DNA from: Neobacillus sp. CF12
Lineage (GTDB): Bacteria > Bacillota > Bacilli > Bacillales > Cytobacillaceae
Length of the DNA stretch: 64,000 bases
Reading direction: 5' to 3'
Assembly: GCF_030348765.1 (NCBI RefSeq)
Contig: NZ_JAUCEU010000007.1
Coordinates: 2,412,501 to 2,476,500 of the forward strand
Position 1 is the stretch's first letter. Each line of letters starts with the position of its first letter. Made by a program: the position numbers and the translations under genes. Shown piece after piece: positions 1-8,040 of the stretch. The notes beneath the pieces are model-generated. The model was not told where the DNA came from. It searched no databases and saw only the letters and a list, made by a program, of their open reading frames with translations.

Positions 1-1128
1 AATGGACGTTAAAAAGGCCAAGCCTCCGATAATCGTCGTCATGACAAGGGCATTCATCGGAATCCCGCGATCATTTACATTTTGTAAAAATTTAGGTGCC
101 TGACCGTCCTTTGCCATGGACCAAAGCATGCGTGTCGATGCATATAAACCGGAAGTACCTGCCGATAAGACCGATGTCAAAATGACAGCATTCATCACAG
201 ATGCCGCAAATGCAATGCCCACTTTCTCAAATACAAGGGTAAAAGGGCTGACAGCAATGTTGTCAACATCCCTGCCCAACAGGTCAGGACTTGTATAAGG
301 AATAATTAGGCCAATGACAGCAATGGCAACTATATAGAATAGAAGTATACGCCAAAATACTTGTCGAATAGCCTTTGGTACGTTTTTCTCAGGCTCTTCA
401 CTTTCTCCAGCAGCAATCCCCACGAGCTCCGTTCCTTGAAATGAAAAACCTGCGATTAAAAAAATACTTAAAACGGACAAAAGTCCGCCATTCACAGGAG
501 CATGTCCTACTGTAAAGTTTTTAAACCCGATAAACTGTCCGCCCAGAATGCCGAAAATGGTCAGCAAACCTACTCCAATGAAAACGATGATTGTCACTAC
601 TTTTATTAAGGAGAACCAATACTCGGATTCTCCGTAACTTTTAACCGACAATGCATTCAATAAAAAGATTAGACCTAAAAACAGTGTACTCCACACGATG
701 CTCGGTACATCCGGAAACCAGAACTTCATAATAATAGCTGATGCTACTATTTCAACCGCAAGTGTAACAGCCCAGTTGAACCAATAGTTCCAACCGAGCG
801 CAAAACCAAATGCCGGATCAACAAAACGGCTGCCATATGTTGAAAAGGATCCCGAAACCGGCATTAAGGTAGCCATTTCTCCGAGACTTGTCATCAAAAA
901 GTAGACCATGATGCCGATAACTCCATAAGCTATTAGCGCTCCACCAGGCCCAGCTGTTTGAATGGATGACCCTGTAGCTAAAAATAACCCTGTCCCGATT
1001 GACCCTCCAATTGCAATCATCGTCATGTGACGTGCCTTTAGATTGCGTTTAACATGACCTTTGCATTCTCTACTATTCTGAACCTTCTGATTATTTTTGT
1101 CACTTTTATAGCTTTTGAGTGCTTCCAT
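1..1128 (-). CDS. lysP: Lysine/basic amino acid permease of the APC family (3' end outside window)
   Basis: This is an open frame of 376 codons that runs off the left edge, so the C-terminus is missing. The ATG at 1128 follows AAGGAGGACAAG. The hydrophilic N-terminus of about 33 residues leads into the amino acid-polyamine-organocation (APC) signature GGSIGTGLF, then a proline/glycine turn (TAGPGGAL), a SLGEMAT stretch and repeated hydrophobic helices, as in LysP-type permeases. The family imports amino acids by proton symport across the cytoplasmic membrane. The gene lies downstream of kamA and yokU on the same strand but behind a terminator-like hairpin, so it may have its own promoter. The lysine substrate is inferred from sequence type and from the neighbouring lysine 2,3-aminomutase; another cationic amino acid is possible. 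Confidence 0.85.
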   Translation of the reverse strand, partial: MEALKSYKSDKNNQKVQNSRECKGHVKRNLKARHMTMIAIGGSIGTGLFLATGSSIQTAGPGGALIAYGVIGIMVYFLMTSLGEMATLMPVSGSFSTYGSRFVDPAFGFALGWNYWFNWAVTLAVEIVASAIIMKFWFPDVPSIVWSTLFLGLIFLLNALSVKSYGESEYWFSLIKVVTIIVFIGVGLLTIFGILGGQFIGFKNFTVGHAPVNGGLLSVLSIFLIAGFSFQGTELVGIAAGESEEPEKNVPKAIRQVFWRILLFYIVAIAVIGLIIPYTSPDLLGRDVDNIAVSPFTLVFEKVGIAFAASVMNAVILTSVLSAGTSGLYASTRMLWSMAKDGQAPKFLQNVNDRGIPMNALVMTTIIGGLAFLTSI

Positions 1129-1221
1129 TCTTGTCCTCCTTCATTTTTGTACGATAAGCATCTATCTAACTTTTTAGAAAGCATTATCCATCTGCTTTTT
1201 CGATGTAGGTACTTAGTTGAC

Positions 1222-1236
1222 AAGAAAACGCATACA
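1222..1236 (-). promoter_or_regulatory. Possible cre (CcpA) site in the permease leader
   Basis: AAGAAAACGCATACA differs by one base from the cre consensus WTGNAANCGNWNNCW on either strand. It lies about 95 bp before the permease start. No convincing -35/-10 pair is seen with it, so this is only a candidate. Confidence 0.3.
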
Positions 1237-1310
1237 AATAATCATAATAAATAAACCTCAATCAGTTGAATTATCTTATCCCTACTGATTGGTTGCTAAA
1301 CTTTCTATTT

Positions 1311-1363
1311 CTTATGGGCAATTTATCCCTTCATGAGGATGATCGGGATAAATTGTCCATAAG
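1311..1363. repeat. Near-perfect 19-bp inverted repeat between yokU and the permease gene
   Basis: The arms at 1311-1329 and 1345-1363 match at 18 of 19 positions and enclose a 15-base loop. No T-run follows on the minus strand, so it is not a standard terminator. It could be an operator, a leader hairpin for the permease mRNA or an RNA processing site. Confidence 0.6.
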
Positions 1364-1374
1364 AATAAAATTCA

Positions 1375-1403
1375 TCTCTCGCTTAATATCGAAAAACGAG
1401 AGA
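1375..1403 (-). terminator. Weak terminator hairpin after yokU
   Basis: TCTCTCG at 1375-1381 pairs with CGAGAGA at 1397-1403, just after the yokU stop. The following minus-strand sequence is T-rich (ATTTTATT) but not a clean run, so termination may be partial. Confidence 0.45.
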
Positions 1404-1414
1404 CGGCTTGCTAA

Positions 1415-1693
1415 TTATTTCGAAAAATCAAAGTAGTTTCGCTTCAATAAGCGTGGAGCGGCCATAAGTGTATCATACTTCATACTTTTTTCGAGCTTTG
1501 AGCAATCGATTAAAAATAGATGATCTTCAATTTCTTTCACAGTATTATCTGTTTGATAGGTCATACCGCATTCCAAGCAATGAATGGATGGTGTGTCTTG
1601 AATTTCGATCGCATTTGTTCCATCTGGAAGTTCCCAATACACTGTGTTGCTCGTTTCACTTGCTGTGTCAGATTCGCACCATTGACAAATCAA
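1415..1693 (-). CDS. yokU: YokU family zinc-ribbon protein
   Basis: A 92-residue cytoplasmic protein with two CxxC knuckles, CQWC at residues 3-6 and CLEC near residue 39-42, which would bind one zinc ion (YgiT-type zinc finger). A TTG start is chosen because GGAGGAATAATT precedes it at ideal spacing; it begins 2 bases after the kamA stop, so the two are translationally coupled. YokU-family genes are known next to lysine 2,3-aminomutase genes in Bacillus, but the function is unknown. A role in expression or maturation of KamA is only an inference from the coupling. Confidence 0.8.
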   Translation of the reverse strand: MICQWCESDTASETSNTVYWELPDGTNAIEIQDTPSIHCLECGMTYQTDNTVKEIEDHLFLIDCSKLEKSMKYDTLMAAPRLLKRNYFDFSK

Positions 1694-1695
1694 AA

Positions 1696-3108
1696 TTATT
1701 CCTCCTTTGCTCCCACTGTTTCATATTTCTTCATTTGCGATTGGAATTTTTTCTCTTTTAACTCGTCACGTTTGTCACGTTTATCTTTTAATGAACTATG
1801 CTCAGTATTTTCCTTATACGTTTTGCGGCGATCTAACCTTTTTAAGCCTTCAGGAGTAAGGTTAAATTTCGTATCATCAATAATGGATAGGACACCATTA
1901 CTTTCAAACTTTTCAAACACTTCAGGATATACCTTTTTGTAGTAATCCTCTGCACTGCCTGACTGATAATTTGTTGGTTCTGGATAAGATGTAATCACAC
2001 CTTCAAAGTTACGTAATACGACTTTATTAGAACTTTGAGAAATGATATAGTTCGGCTGCAATGGAATTTTGCCTCCTCCACCCGGGGCATCAACAATAAA
2101 TGTCGGAACGGCATAACCCGATGTATGACCACGAAGTCCTTCCATAATTTCCAATCCTTTGCTAATTGGTGCACGAAAATGGCCAATCCCTTCTGATAAG
2201 TCACATTGGTAAATATAATATGGACGAACGCGGATTTTAACAAGGTCATGCATAAGCTGTTTCATGATCGGTACACTGTCGTTAATACCTGCCAAAATAA
2301 CAGACTGATTACCAACAGGTACACCAACATTTGAAAGCATTTCACATGCACGCTTCGATTCTTCCGTAATTTCAATAGATGTATTGAAATGTGTATTCAA
2401 CCAAACTGGATGATACTTTTTCAAGATATTACAAAGATTTTCGGTAATTCGCTGTGGGAATACGACAGGTGCTCTTGTACCGATACGAATAATTTCTACA
2501 TGCGGAATCTCACGTAAATTCTTTAAAATATATTCTAAAATATTGTCATTAATAAGGAGCCCGTCTCCTCCGGAAATTAACACATCTCGAATCTGTGAGT
2601 TAGATGCGATATAATTAATGGCTGTGTCTAACTGTTTCTTTGGTACACCCATTCCGATTTGTCCGGAGAAGCGTCTTCTTGTGCAGTAACGGCAGTACAT
2701 GGAGCATTGGTTTGTTACTAGGAACAACACGCGATCCGGATAACGATGTGTTAACCCAGGTACTGGTGAATCTTCATCTTCGTGAAGGGGATCTTCTAAA
2801 TCATATCTTGTTTTATGCAATTCCGCAGAAATTGGAACAGACTGCATTCGCACCGGACATCTTGAATCATCTGGGTCCATAAGCGATGCATAATATGGCG
2901 TGATGTTTAATGGGATTGTTTTTGTTGAGATTAAAACCCCTTCCTCTTCTTCTGGTGTTAAGTTAACTACTTTCTTTAAGTCTTCTAAATTTTTGATAGT
3001 ATTCGTTAATTGCCAAACCCAATCGTTCCATTGTTCCTCTGTAACATCCTTCCAAAGCTCGATTTCTTTCCAATGTCTTTTTGGTTTGAATAAAGTGTTT
3101 CTCATCAT
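1696..3108 (-). CDS. kamA: L-lysine 2,3-aminomutase
   Basis: A radical SAM and PLP enzyme that moves the alpha-amino group of L-lysine to C3, giving beta-lysine. The 470-residue length matches B. subtilis KamA (about 471). Visible motifs are the [4Fe-4S]-binding CxxxCxxC (Cys134, Cys138, Cys141, followed by TRRRF), the SAM-binding SGGDGL around residue 178, and the PLP-anchoring PGGGGK with Lys346. The C-terminal tail of about 50 residues is rich in Lys and Glu. The ATG at 3108 follows GGAGGAGTTT. The gene is downstream of ablB with a 70-base gap and immediately upstream of yokU. The ablB-kamA pairing marks the beta-lysine acetylation route, here within a complete catabolic cluster rather than an osmolyte pair. 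Confidence 0.96.
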   Translation of the reverse strand: MMRNTLFKPKRHWKEIELWKDVTEEQWNDWVWQLTNTIKNLEDLKKVVNLTPEEEEGVLISTKTIPLNITPYYASLMDPDDSRCPVRMQSVPISAELHKTRYDLEDPLHEDEDSPVPGLTHRYPDRVLFLVTNQCSMYCRYCTRRRFSGQIGMGVPKKQLDTAINYIASNSQIRDVLISGGDGLLINDNILEYILKNLREIPHVEIIRIGTRAPVVFPQRITENLCNILKKYHPVWLNTHFNTSIEITEESKRACEMLSNVGVPVGNQSVILAGINDSVPIMKQLMHDLVKIRVRPYYIYQCDLSEGIGHFRAPISKGLEIMEGLRGHTSGYAVPTFIVDAPGGGGKIPLQPNYIISQSSNKVVLRNFEGVITSYPEPTNYQSGSAEDYYKKVYPEVFEKFESNGVLSIIDDTKFNLTPEGLKRLDRRKTYKENTEHSSLKDKRDKRDELKEKKFQSQMKKYETVGAKEE

Positions 3109-3178
3109 AAACTCCTCCTAAAATTAGCCTATTTTTTATCGACCATTTTTAATGATTTCTCCTTCGATCATTACGATA

Positions 3179-3658
3179 TTAGGAAATGAGGTATTCCATA
3201 TAATAGCGATTTTCCCCTTCGCCAAATTCATCTAATCTTGTCTCTTTTATGACAAACCCTAATTTTTCATATAACTTGACGGCTGCCTTGTTTTTAGTAC
3301 TGACCGTTAAGCAAACCTTACGAAAACCATCTTGCTTTAGAATCGGATAAATTTCCTGTAAAAATAATTTCCCGATTCCTTTCCCTTGCTGGTCGGAGCG
3401 GACATAAAACCCAAAAATGTAGGCTTTCTGAATATCATTGTAAGCTCTCATCACTTCGCAAATTGCAATCGGCCTTGGATCATTTTGCTGCCGGTATTGA
3501 ATGAGTTTCCCGTAGCGTGTAAGTGGGACAAGGGTTTGTTCATCTACTGCTCCTAATCCCGGAAACGCATCTTGCTCAAGCTCCATCATCATTTTTTGCT
3601 GTTCTGGATTCAATGAAGCTGGTACTTCGACATAATAGGTTTTGTTCAAAGTTTCCAT
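3179..3658 (-). CDS. ablB: Beta-lysine N6-acetyltransferase (GNAT family)
   Basis: A 159-residue GNAT-fold enzyme that should transfer acetyl from acetyl-CoA to the 6-amino group of beta-lysine. The acetyl-CoA loop is visible as RSDQQGKGIGKLF near residue 88-100, followed by the typical NKAAVKLYEKLGF segment near residue 125. It matches the position and size class of B. subtilis YodP. The ATG at 3658 lies inside the last codons of the M81 hydrolase gene (13-base overlap), so the two are co-translated. In methanogens AblB makes an osmolyte; here downstream enzymes for degradation are present, so the acetyl group is more likely a protecting group. Confidence 0.88.
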   Translation of the reverse strand: METLNKTYYVEVPASLNPEQQKMMMELEQDAFPGLGAVDEQTLVPLTRYGKLIQYRQQNDPRPIAICEVMRAYNDIQKAYIFGFYVRSDQQGKGIGKLFLQEIYPILKQDGFRKVCLTVSTKNKAAVKLYEKLGFVIKETRLDEFGEGENRYYMEYLIS

Positions 3659-5166
3659 TTTTCTGTCCCCCTTAGTTCTACTTCATATTCGATTTCATTC
3701 AGCGGCCATATTGGCTTAGGAATGTAACGATACGTAAAAGTTGTTAAACGATTGGATGCAACACCAGGTGCATCCACATAAATGATACGGCCCACAATCG
3801 GCTCAAACGCTGCCCGAAAATGATTTTTTGCCTTTAACCCAAGAATTCTCTTTGTCGATGGCTCAAGACCAATATGACGAAACATTTCCGGATCATTTGC
3901 TGACATCGGCCTTCCAATGAGGAGGATATCCATATTGCCAACACGTATGTGAGCCGCTCCCTTTAAATCGACTCTTAAATGCTGATTGAACGGTCCAGAA
4001 TTGTGAAATACACCGTCTGATAAGGCCACTACCGTTGCTTCGACTTGTACGGACTTCCCAAATTCAGGCGATACTTTTCCTCCAAGGGACAACGATACCT
4101 TATTTCCGGTTCCCTTCTTGCGGCAGGCCTCAATGGATTCTGGATCGTAGAGCCCGCCAAACAATGTATCCGGAATATCCAGCTTCACCATTTCCCGAAG
4201 CAGCTCTGTCGTATCCCCGCTCCCGCAGCTTAAAGGATTATCCGAGATGTCCGCCAGCACGACCGGTTTGTCATCTTCAATCGACATCGCCAAATCGAGC
4301 CCTTCTTTTACACCGGGCAAATTCATGATAAATTCTTCTCTTACACTCCAGAACAAGGAAGCCATCTTTTGGGCTGTCTCTTTTCCTTTTTGTGGATTGA
4401 GCGAAACAACCAGTACACTTGCACCAACCATAGGAATATCCGAGTAAGGAAAGCCACCAAATACGGACACATTATAAATTTCTTCTTCCTCTTCGGCTTG
4501 TTTCGCCCACTCTATCATTTTGCGCATCGGCCCTTCTGCAGTTCTCATATTGATAGAGGGAGGCATCATCGGCAATTTTTCAAAAGAAGCATAATAATGC
4601 ACACCTTCCTTTAATTGCTTCAATAAAGCCATTGAAGCATGAACTCCTTGTTCATACATATCAACATGTGGATACGTTTTAAATCCAAAATGAAGTGGTG
4701 TATAATGAATCATTTTTTCACTTAAATTAGCGTGCATATCCAGTGTTGTCGCAATCGGGACACTCGGTCCGATAAGCTCACGAATTTTTCCTAGTAAATG
4801 CTCTTCCGGATCAAATAGGTCCTCCACGACCATTGCCCCATGCAGTGCCAGCAATAAGCCGTCCAGCCGTCCAGCCTCCCGGATTGACTCCAACATTTGC
4901 TCTTCGATGATAGAATAGGCTTCTGCTGATACTACGCCCGATGGGACCGCTGCAGCACAAAGCAGCGGTACGATTTCTACATCCCTTTCTTGTTTCAATA
5001 CATCCAAAAACCCGCCCACTTCCGTTTTAGTGCCCGTATAGGCATCATAAATTTCATCGCCAATAAAGTAGCCTTCATTGCGAAACTGTTCGATTTCAGT
5101 CTTCATGGGGCTGAAACTGTGGGATTCATGGTAAAAGAATGCGATACCGATACGATGTTTTCTCAT
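3646..5166 (-). CDS. M81 family (MlrC-like) metallohydrolase, candidate 4-acetamidobutyrate or acetamidobutyryl-CoA deacetylase
   Basis: A 506-residue cytoplasmic protein of peptidase family M81, whose namesake MlrC cleaves a linear product of microcystin breakdown. The N-terminal catalytic domain shows the family segments FYHESHSFSP (residues 10-19), ALHGAMV (about 107-113) and TTLDMHANLS (about 139-148), which supply His, Asp and Glu metal ligands; the C-terminal domain follows from about residue 300. The ATG at 5166 follows GGGAGGAGAAT. It occupies the slot where the B. subtilis yod operon carries the YodQ deacylase, directly before ablB with overlap. The pathway built from its neighbours lacks only a step that removes the acetyl group, so this is the natural candidate. 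That substrate is inference; other amide or peptide substrates are possible. Confidence 0.75.
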   Translation of the reverse strand: MRKHRIGIAFFYHESHSFSPMKTEIEQFRNEGYFIGDEIYDAYTGTKTEVGGFLDVLKQERDVEIVPLLCAAAVPSGVVSAEAYSIIEEQMLESIREAGRLDGLLLALHGAMVVEDLFDPEEHLLGKIRELIGPSVPIATTLDMHANLSEKMIHYTPLHFGFKTYPHVDMYEQGVHASMALLKQLKEGVHYYASFEKLPMMPPSINMRTAEGPMRKMIEWAKQAEEEEEIYNVSVFGGFPYSDIPMVGASVLVVSLNPQKGKETAQKMASLFWSVREEFIMNLPGVKEGLDLAMSIEDDKPVVLADISDNPLSCGSGDTTELLREMVKLDIPDTLFGGLYDPESIEACRKKGTGNKVSLSLGGKVSPEFGKSVQVEATVVALSDGVFHNSGPFNQHLRVDLKGAAHIRVGNMDILLIGRPMSANDPEMFRHIGLEPSTKRILGLKAKNHFRAAFEPIVGRIIYVDAPGVASNRLTTFTYRYIPKPIWPLNEIEYEVELRGTEKWKL

Positions 5167-5242
5167 ATTCTCCTCCCTCGGATATATGAAGTTATCAAAA
5201 AAGAGCCCTGAACTTCCCTGGTGATAAATACATCGGAGTTAG

Positions 5243-6703
5243 TTAATAATTTGTATAAATCGACTTCCACTCTGTCATGACATCAAATACATGATGGGAA
5301 ACTTCACGGTGACCGTTTCCGGACATTTTCATACCCCCAAACGCCACTCCCATCTCGGCATTGGATGTTCCGTTATTAATATAGATAAGTCCGCTTACCG
5401 CTTCCTTTGCAGCACGGTTCGCATAATGAAGGCTCTCAGTATAAATGGAAGTTGATAGACCATAAATAGTCCCGTTATTTACCTCTATGGCTTCTTCATA
5501 TGAATCTACTTCAATGATGGCAAGAACAGGGCCAAAAATTTCTTCCTGTGCAATGGTATCATTTGGTTTCACATTCTCAATGATTGTCGGCTGATAGTAA
5601 TAACCGCCTAATTCTTGGACACGCTGCCCACCTGACACAATTTGCCCACCCTCTTCAATCGCTGTTTTTACATATTTTTCGACTGTATGAAGCTGGTCTT
5701 CATTTACGAGAGGGCCCACTTGTTTCCCTTCTTCAAGTCCATTTCCTATTTTCATAGACTTTGTTAATTCAACTAATTTTTGTACGAGCAGTTCCTTTAC
5801 TGGACTCTCAACGATTACTCGACTTGCCGCTGTACAGCGCTGACCAGTTGTCGTAAACGCTGATTTTACGATTCCGTCTGCCGCCTTGTCCAAGTCCGCG
5901 TCCTTCAAGACGATCACTGCATTTTTCCCACCTAATTCCAATGAAATACGTTTTAACGTTTTACTACTCATTTCAGCTAGCTTTTGTCCGACTTCTGTTG
6001 AGCCCGTAAACGAAATGATTTTAACATCTGAATGCTCTGCGAGTGTTTGACCAACCGTTCTTCCTGAACCAGTAATTAAGTTCACAACTCCTGCTGGCAA
6101 TCCGGCTTCCTCTAACACTTCCACAAATATCTTTGCCGATAGCGCAACCTCTGAAGCAGGCTTCCATACGACGGTATTACCAGAAATCAGAGCTGAAAAG
6201 ATTTTGTAGGAAGCAAGCGCAACTGGGAAGTTCCAGGGGGTTATGCACGCCGTAACTCCAAGAGGCTCACGAACCATTCTTACGTTCCGGTCTGGGAAGC
6301 TGGTCGGGACCGTTTCTCCAAACAGGCGTCGTCCCTCACCTGCCATATATTGAGCAGTCGCGATGACCACTCCAACTTCGCCTATAGACTCTGGCAGCAC
6401 TTTTCCCATCTCCATTGTCATGACACGAGCAAGTTCCTCTTTTCGTCTTTCAAACAATTGGGCTGCTTTCGTTAAATAAACCGCTCGTTCAGGAATGGGA
6501 GTGATCTTCCATTGGGAATAGGCTACATTCGCTTTTGCGACAGCCTCATCCACTTGCTCTGTTGTGGCGGCCGCACATATGCCGACAAGTTCCCCCGTTG
6601 CCGGATTTAAGCTTTCAAAGTAGGACTGATCAGGGGCACTTACCCATTTTCCATTTATATAAAGATCTCCCTGAAGAATATCTGTTTTGATTTGACTAGA
6701 CAT
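5243..6703 (-). CDS. gabD: NAD(P)-dependent aldehyde dehydrogenase, likely succinate-semialdehyde dehydrogenase
   Basis: A 486-residue class of aldehyde dehydrogenase. Landmarks are TPWNFP in the cofactor pocket (near residue 157), the FTGSTEVG glycine motif (near 235), the general-base Glu in LELGGKNA (near 258) and the catalytic Cys in TTGQRCTAASR (near 290). Start: ATG at 6703 after AAGGAGGTCAAGTT. It sits 41 bases after the gabT-like gene. With that aminotransferase it would convert 4-aminobutyrate to succinate via succinate semialdehyde. The family is broad, and a semialdehyde made directly from beta-lysine is a possible alternative substrate. Confidence 0.85.
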   Translation of the reverse strand: MSSQIKTDILQGDLYINGKWVSAPDQSYFESLNPATGELVGICAAATTEQVDEAVAKANVAYSQWKITPIPERAVYLTKAAQLFERRKEELARVMTMEMGKVLPESIGEVGVVIATAQYMAGEGRRLFGETVPTSFPDRNVRMVREPLGVTACITPWNFPVALASYKIFSALISGNTVVWKPASEVALSAKIFVEVLEEAGLPAGVVNLITGSGRTVGQTLAEHSDVKIISFTGSTEVGQKLAEMSSKTLKRISLELGGKNAVIVLKDADLDKAADGIVKSAFTTTGQRCTAASRVIVESPVKELLVQKLVELTKSMKIGNGLEEGKQVGPLVNEDQLHTVEKYVKTAIEEGGQIVSGGQRVQELGGYYYQPTIIENVKPNDTIAQEEIFGPVLAIIEVDSYEEAIEVNNGTIYGLSTSIYTESLHYANRAAKEAVSGLIYINNGTSNAEMGVAFGGMKMSGNGHREVSHHVFDVMTEWKSIYTNY

Positions 6704-6744
6704 AACTTGACCTCCTTTTTCGTTGTATTCCGAGGAATCGAAAA

Positions 6745-8040
6745 TTAGTTTCCGGATATTGTTTCTGTTATCACATCTTCTAAAATCGTTAATCCTATAT
6801 CTAGCACATCTTCTTGAATATTAAGAGGCAGCATTAATCGGATCGTTTGCCCGCTTACACCACAGTTCATAATGAGCAATCCATTTTCCAGTGCTTTCGA
6901 TTTAATTTTCGGAACAAAGAAAGCAGCAGATTCCGAATCGAATTCGATGCCGATCATCATGCCGACTCCTCTAACTTCAACAATGCCCGGTAAATGTCCA
7001 ACCGAGTTATGAAGTCGGCCGACAATCTCGGCACCGAGTTTAGCACTGCGTTCAACTAACTTCTCTTCCTCAATGACCTCTATGTTTGCCATTGCCGCAG
7101 CACAAGAAACTGGATTTCCTCCAAATGTTGAACCATGACCGGCCGTCGGCCATTTTTCATGAAGCTCACGACTTGCTACAATGGCACCAAGAGGCATGCC
7201 CCCAGAAAGGGCTTTTGCCAGTACTAAAATATCAGGAGTCACATTCGCATGTTCTGCTGCGAACATTTTGCCTGTACGGCCAAATCCAGTTTGTACTTCG
7301 TCAAAGATAAGCAAAATGCCGTGTTCCTCTGAAATCTTTCTTAACTCCTGCAAAAAGCTTGGCGGTGCTGGATAATAGCCGCCTTCACCCATTACAGGTT
7401 CAATGATGATGGCTGCTACTCGCGAAGGATCCACGCGTAAATCGAACAACTTTTGAAGCTGATTCAAGCAATACTCTTCAGCTTCTTCTTCTCTAATGTT
7501 TTTCAGCTGGCTGGGATACGGATATGGAACGTGATATACCTCGCCTAAAATCGGTTCATAATAACGACGGTATTTAGAGCTTGATGCCGTAATGGCTGTT
7601 GCTCCTAATGTACGACCATGAAACGATCCTTCAAAAGCAATGATGGCGGGTCTGCCTGTGGCGGCCTTTGCTAGTTTAAGTGCACCGTCAATAGCTTCAG
7701 CTCCCGAATTGGAGAAAAAGACAGTGTCTAGATTTCCTGGTGTGATATGAGCAAGCTTTTCCGCCAAATTCGCAGCCGTTTCATAATAACCATAGTTCAA
7801 CCCAAGATGAATCAAGGCTTCAGCTTGCTTTTTAATGGCTTCCACCATTTTCCTGTTCGTATGCCCGACTGCGTTGACAGCCACACCTGAAACGAAATCG
7901 ATATACTCTTTTCCGTCTGTAGTCCAAAATTTGGCGCCATGCGCTTTCTCAATGACAAGCTCCGTTACCCTTGTCATAACCGGTGATAAATGTTTTTGTG
8001 CTTTTTCTTTAATCTCTTCTGTTTTATTTTGTAATTTCAT
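6745..8040 (-). CDS. gabT: Class-III aminotransferase, likely 4-aminobutyrate transaminase
   Basis: A 431-residue fold-type I PLP enzyme of the acetylornithine/GABA transaminase class. Motifs seen are SGAEAIDGALK (near 110), SFHGRTLGATA (near 140), the EPVMGEGGYYPAP stretch, the PLP-contacting IFDEVQTGFGRTG and the Schiff-base lysine in LAKALSGGMPLG. The ATG at 8040 is preferred over 8049 because AAGGATG lies at proper distance from it. The frame overlaps the end of the yodT-like gene by 17 bases, showing coupling. Next to the aldehyde dehydrogenase it is best read as the second transaminase of the beta-lysine route, making succinate semialdehyde from GABA. Confidence 0.86.
   Translation of the reverse strand: MKLQNKTEEIKEKAQKHLSPVMTRVTELVIEKAHGAKFWTTDGKEYIDFVSGVAVNAVGHTNRKMVEAIKKQAEALIHLGLNYGYYETAANLAEKLAHITPGNLDTVFFSNSGAEAIDGALKLAKAATGRPAIIAFEGSFHGRTLGATAITASSSKYRRYYEPILGEVYHVPYPYPSQLKNIREEEAEEYCLNQLQKLFDLRVDPSRVAAIIIEPVMGEGGYYPAPPSFLQELRKISEEHGILLIFDEVQTGFGRTGKMFAAEHANVTPDILVLAKALSGGMPLGAIVASRELHEKWPTAGHGSTFGGNPVSCAAAMANIEVIEEEKLVERSAKLGAEIVGRLHNSVGHLPGIVEVRGVGMMIGIEFDSESAAFFVPKIKSKALENGLLIMNCGVSGQTIRLMLPLNIQEDVLDIGLTILEDVITETISGN

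Noticed and set aside
1038..1254. Open frames on both strands over the start of the permease gene
   Set aside because: They are shadows of the permease frame and its AT-rich leader; no ribosome site or protein-like composition.
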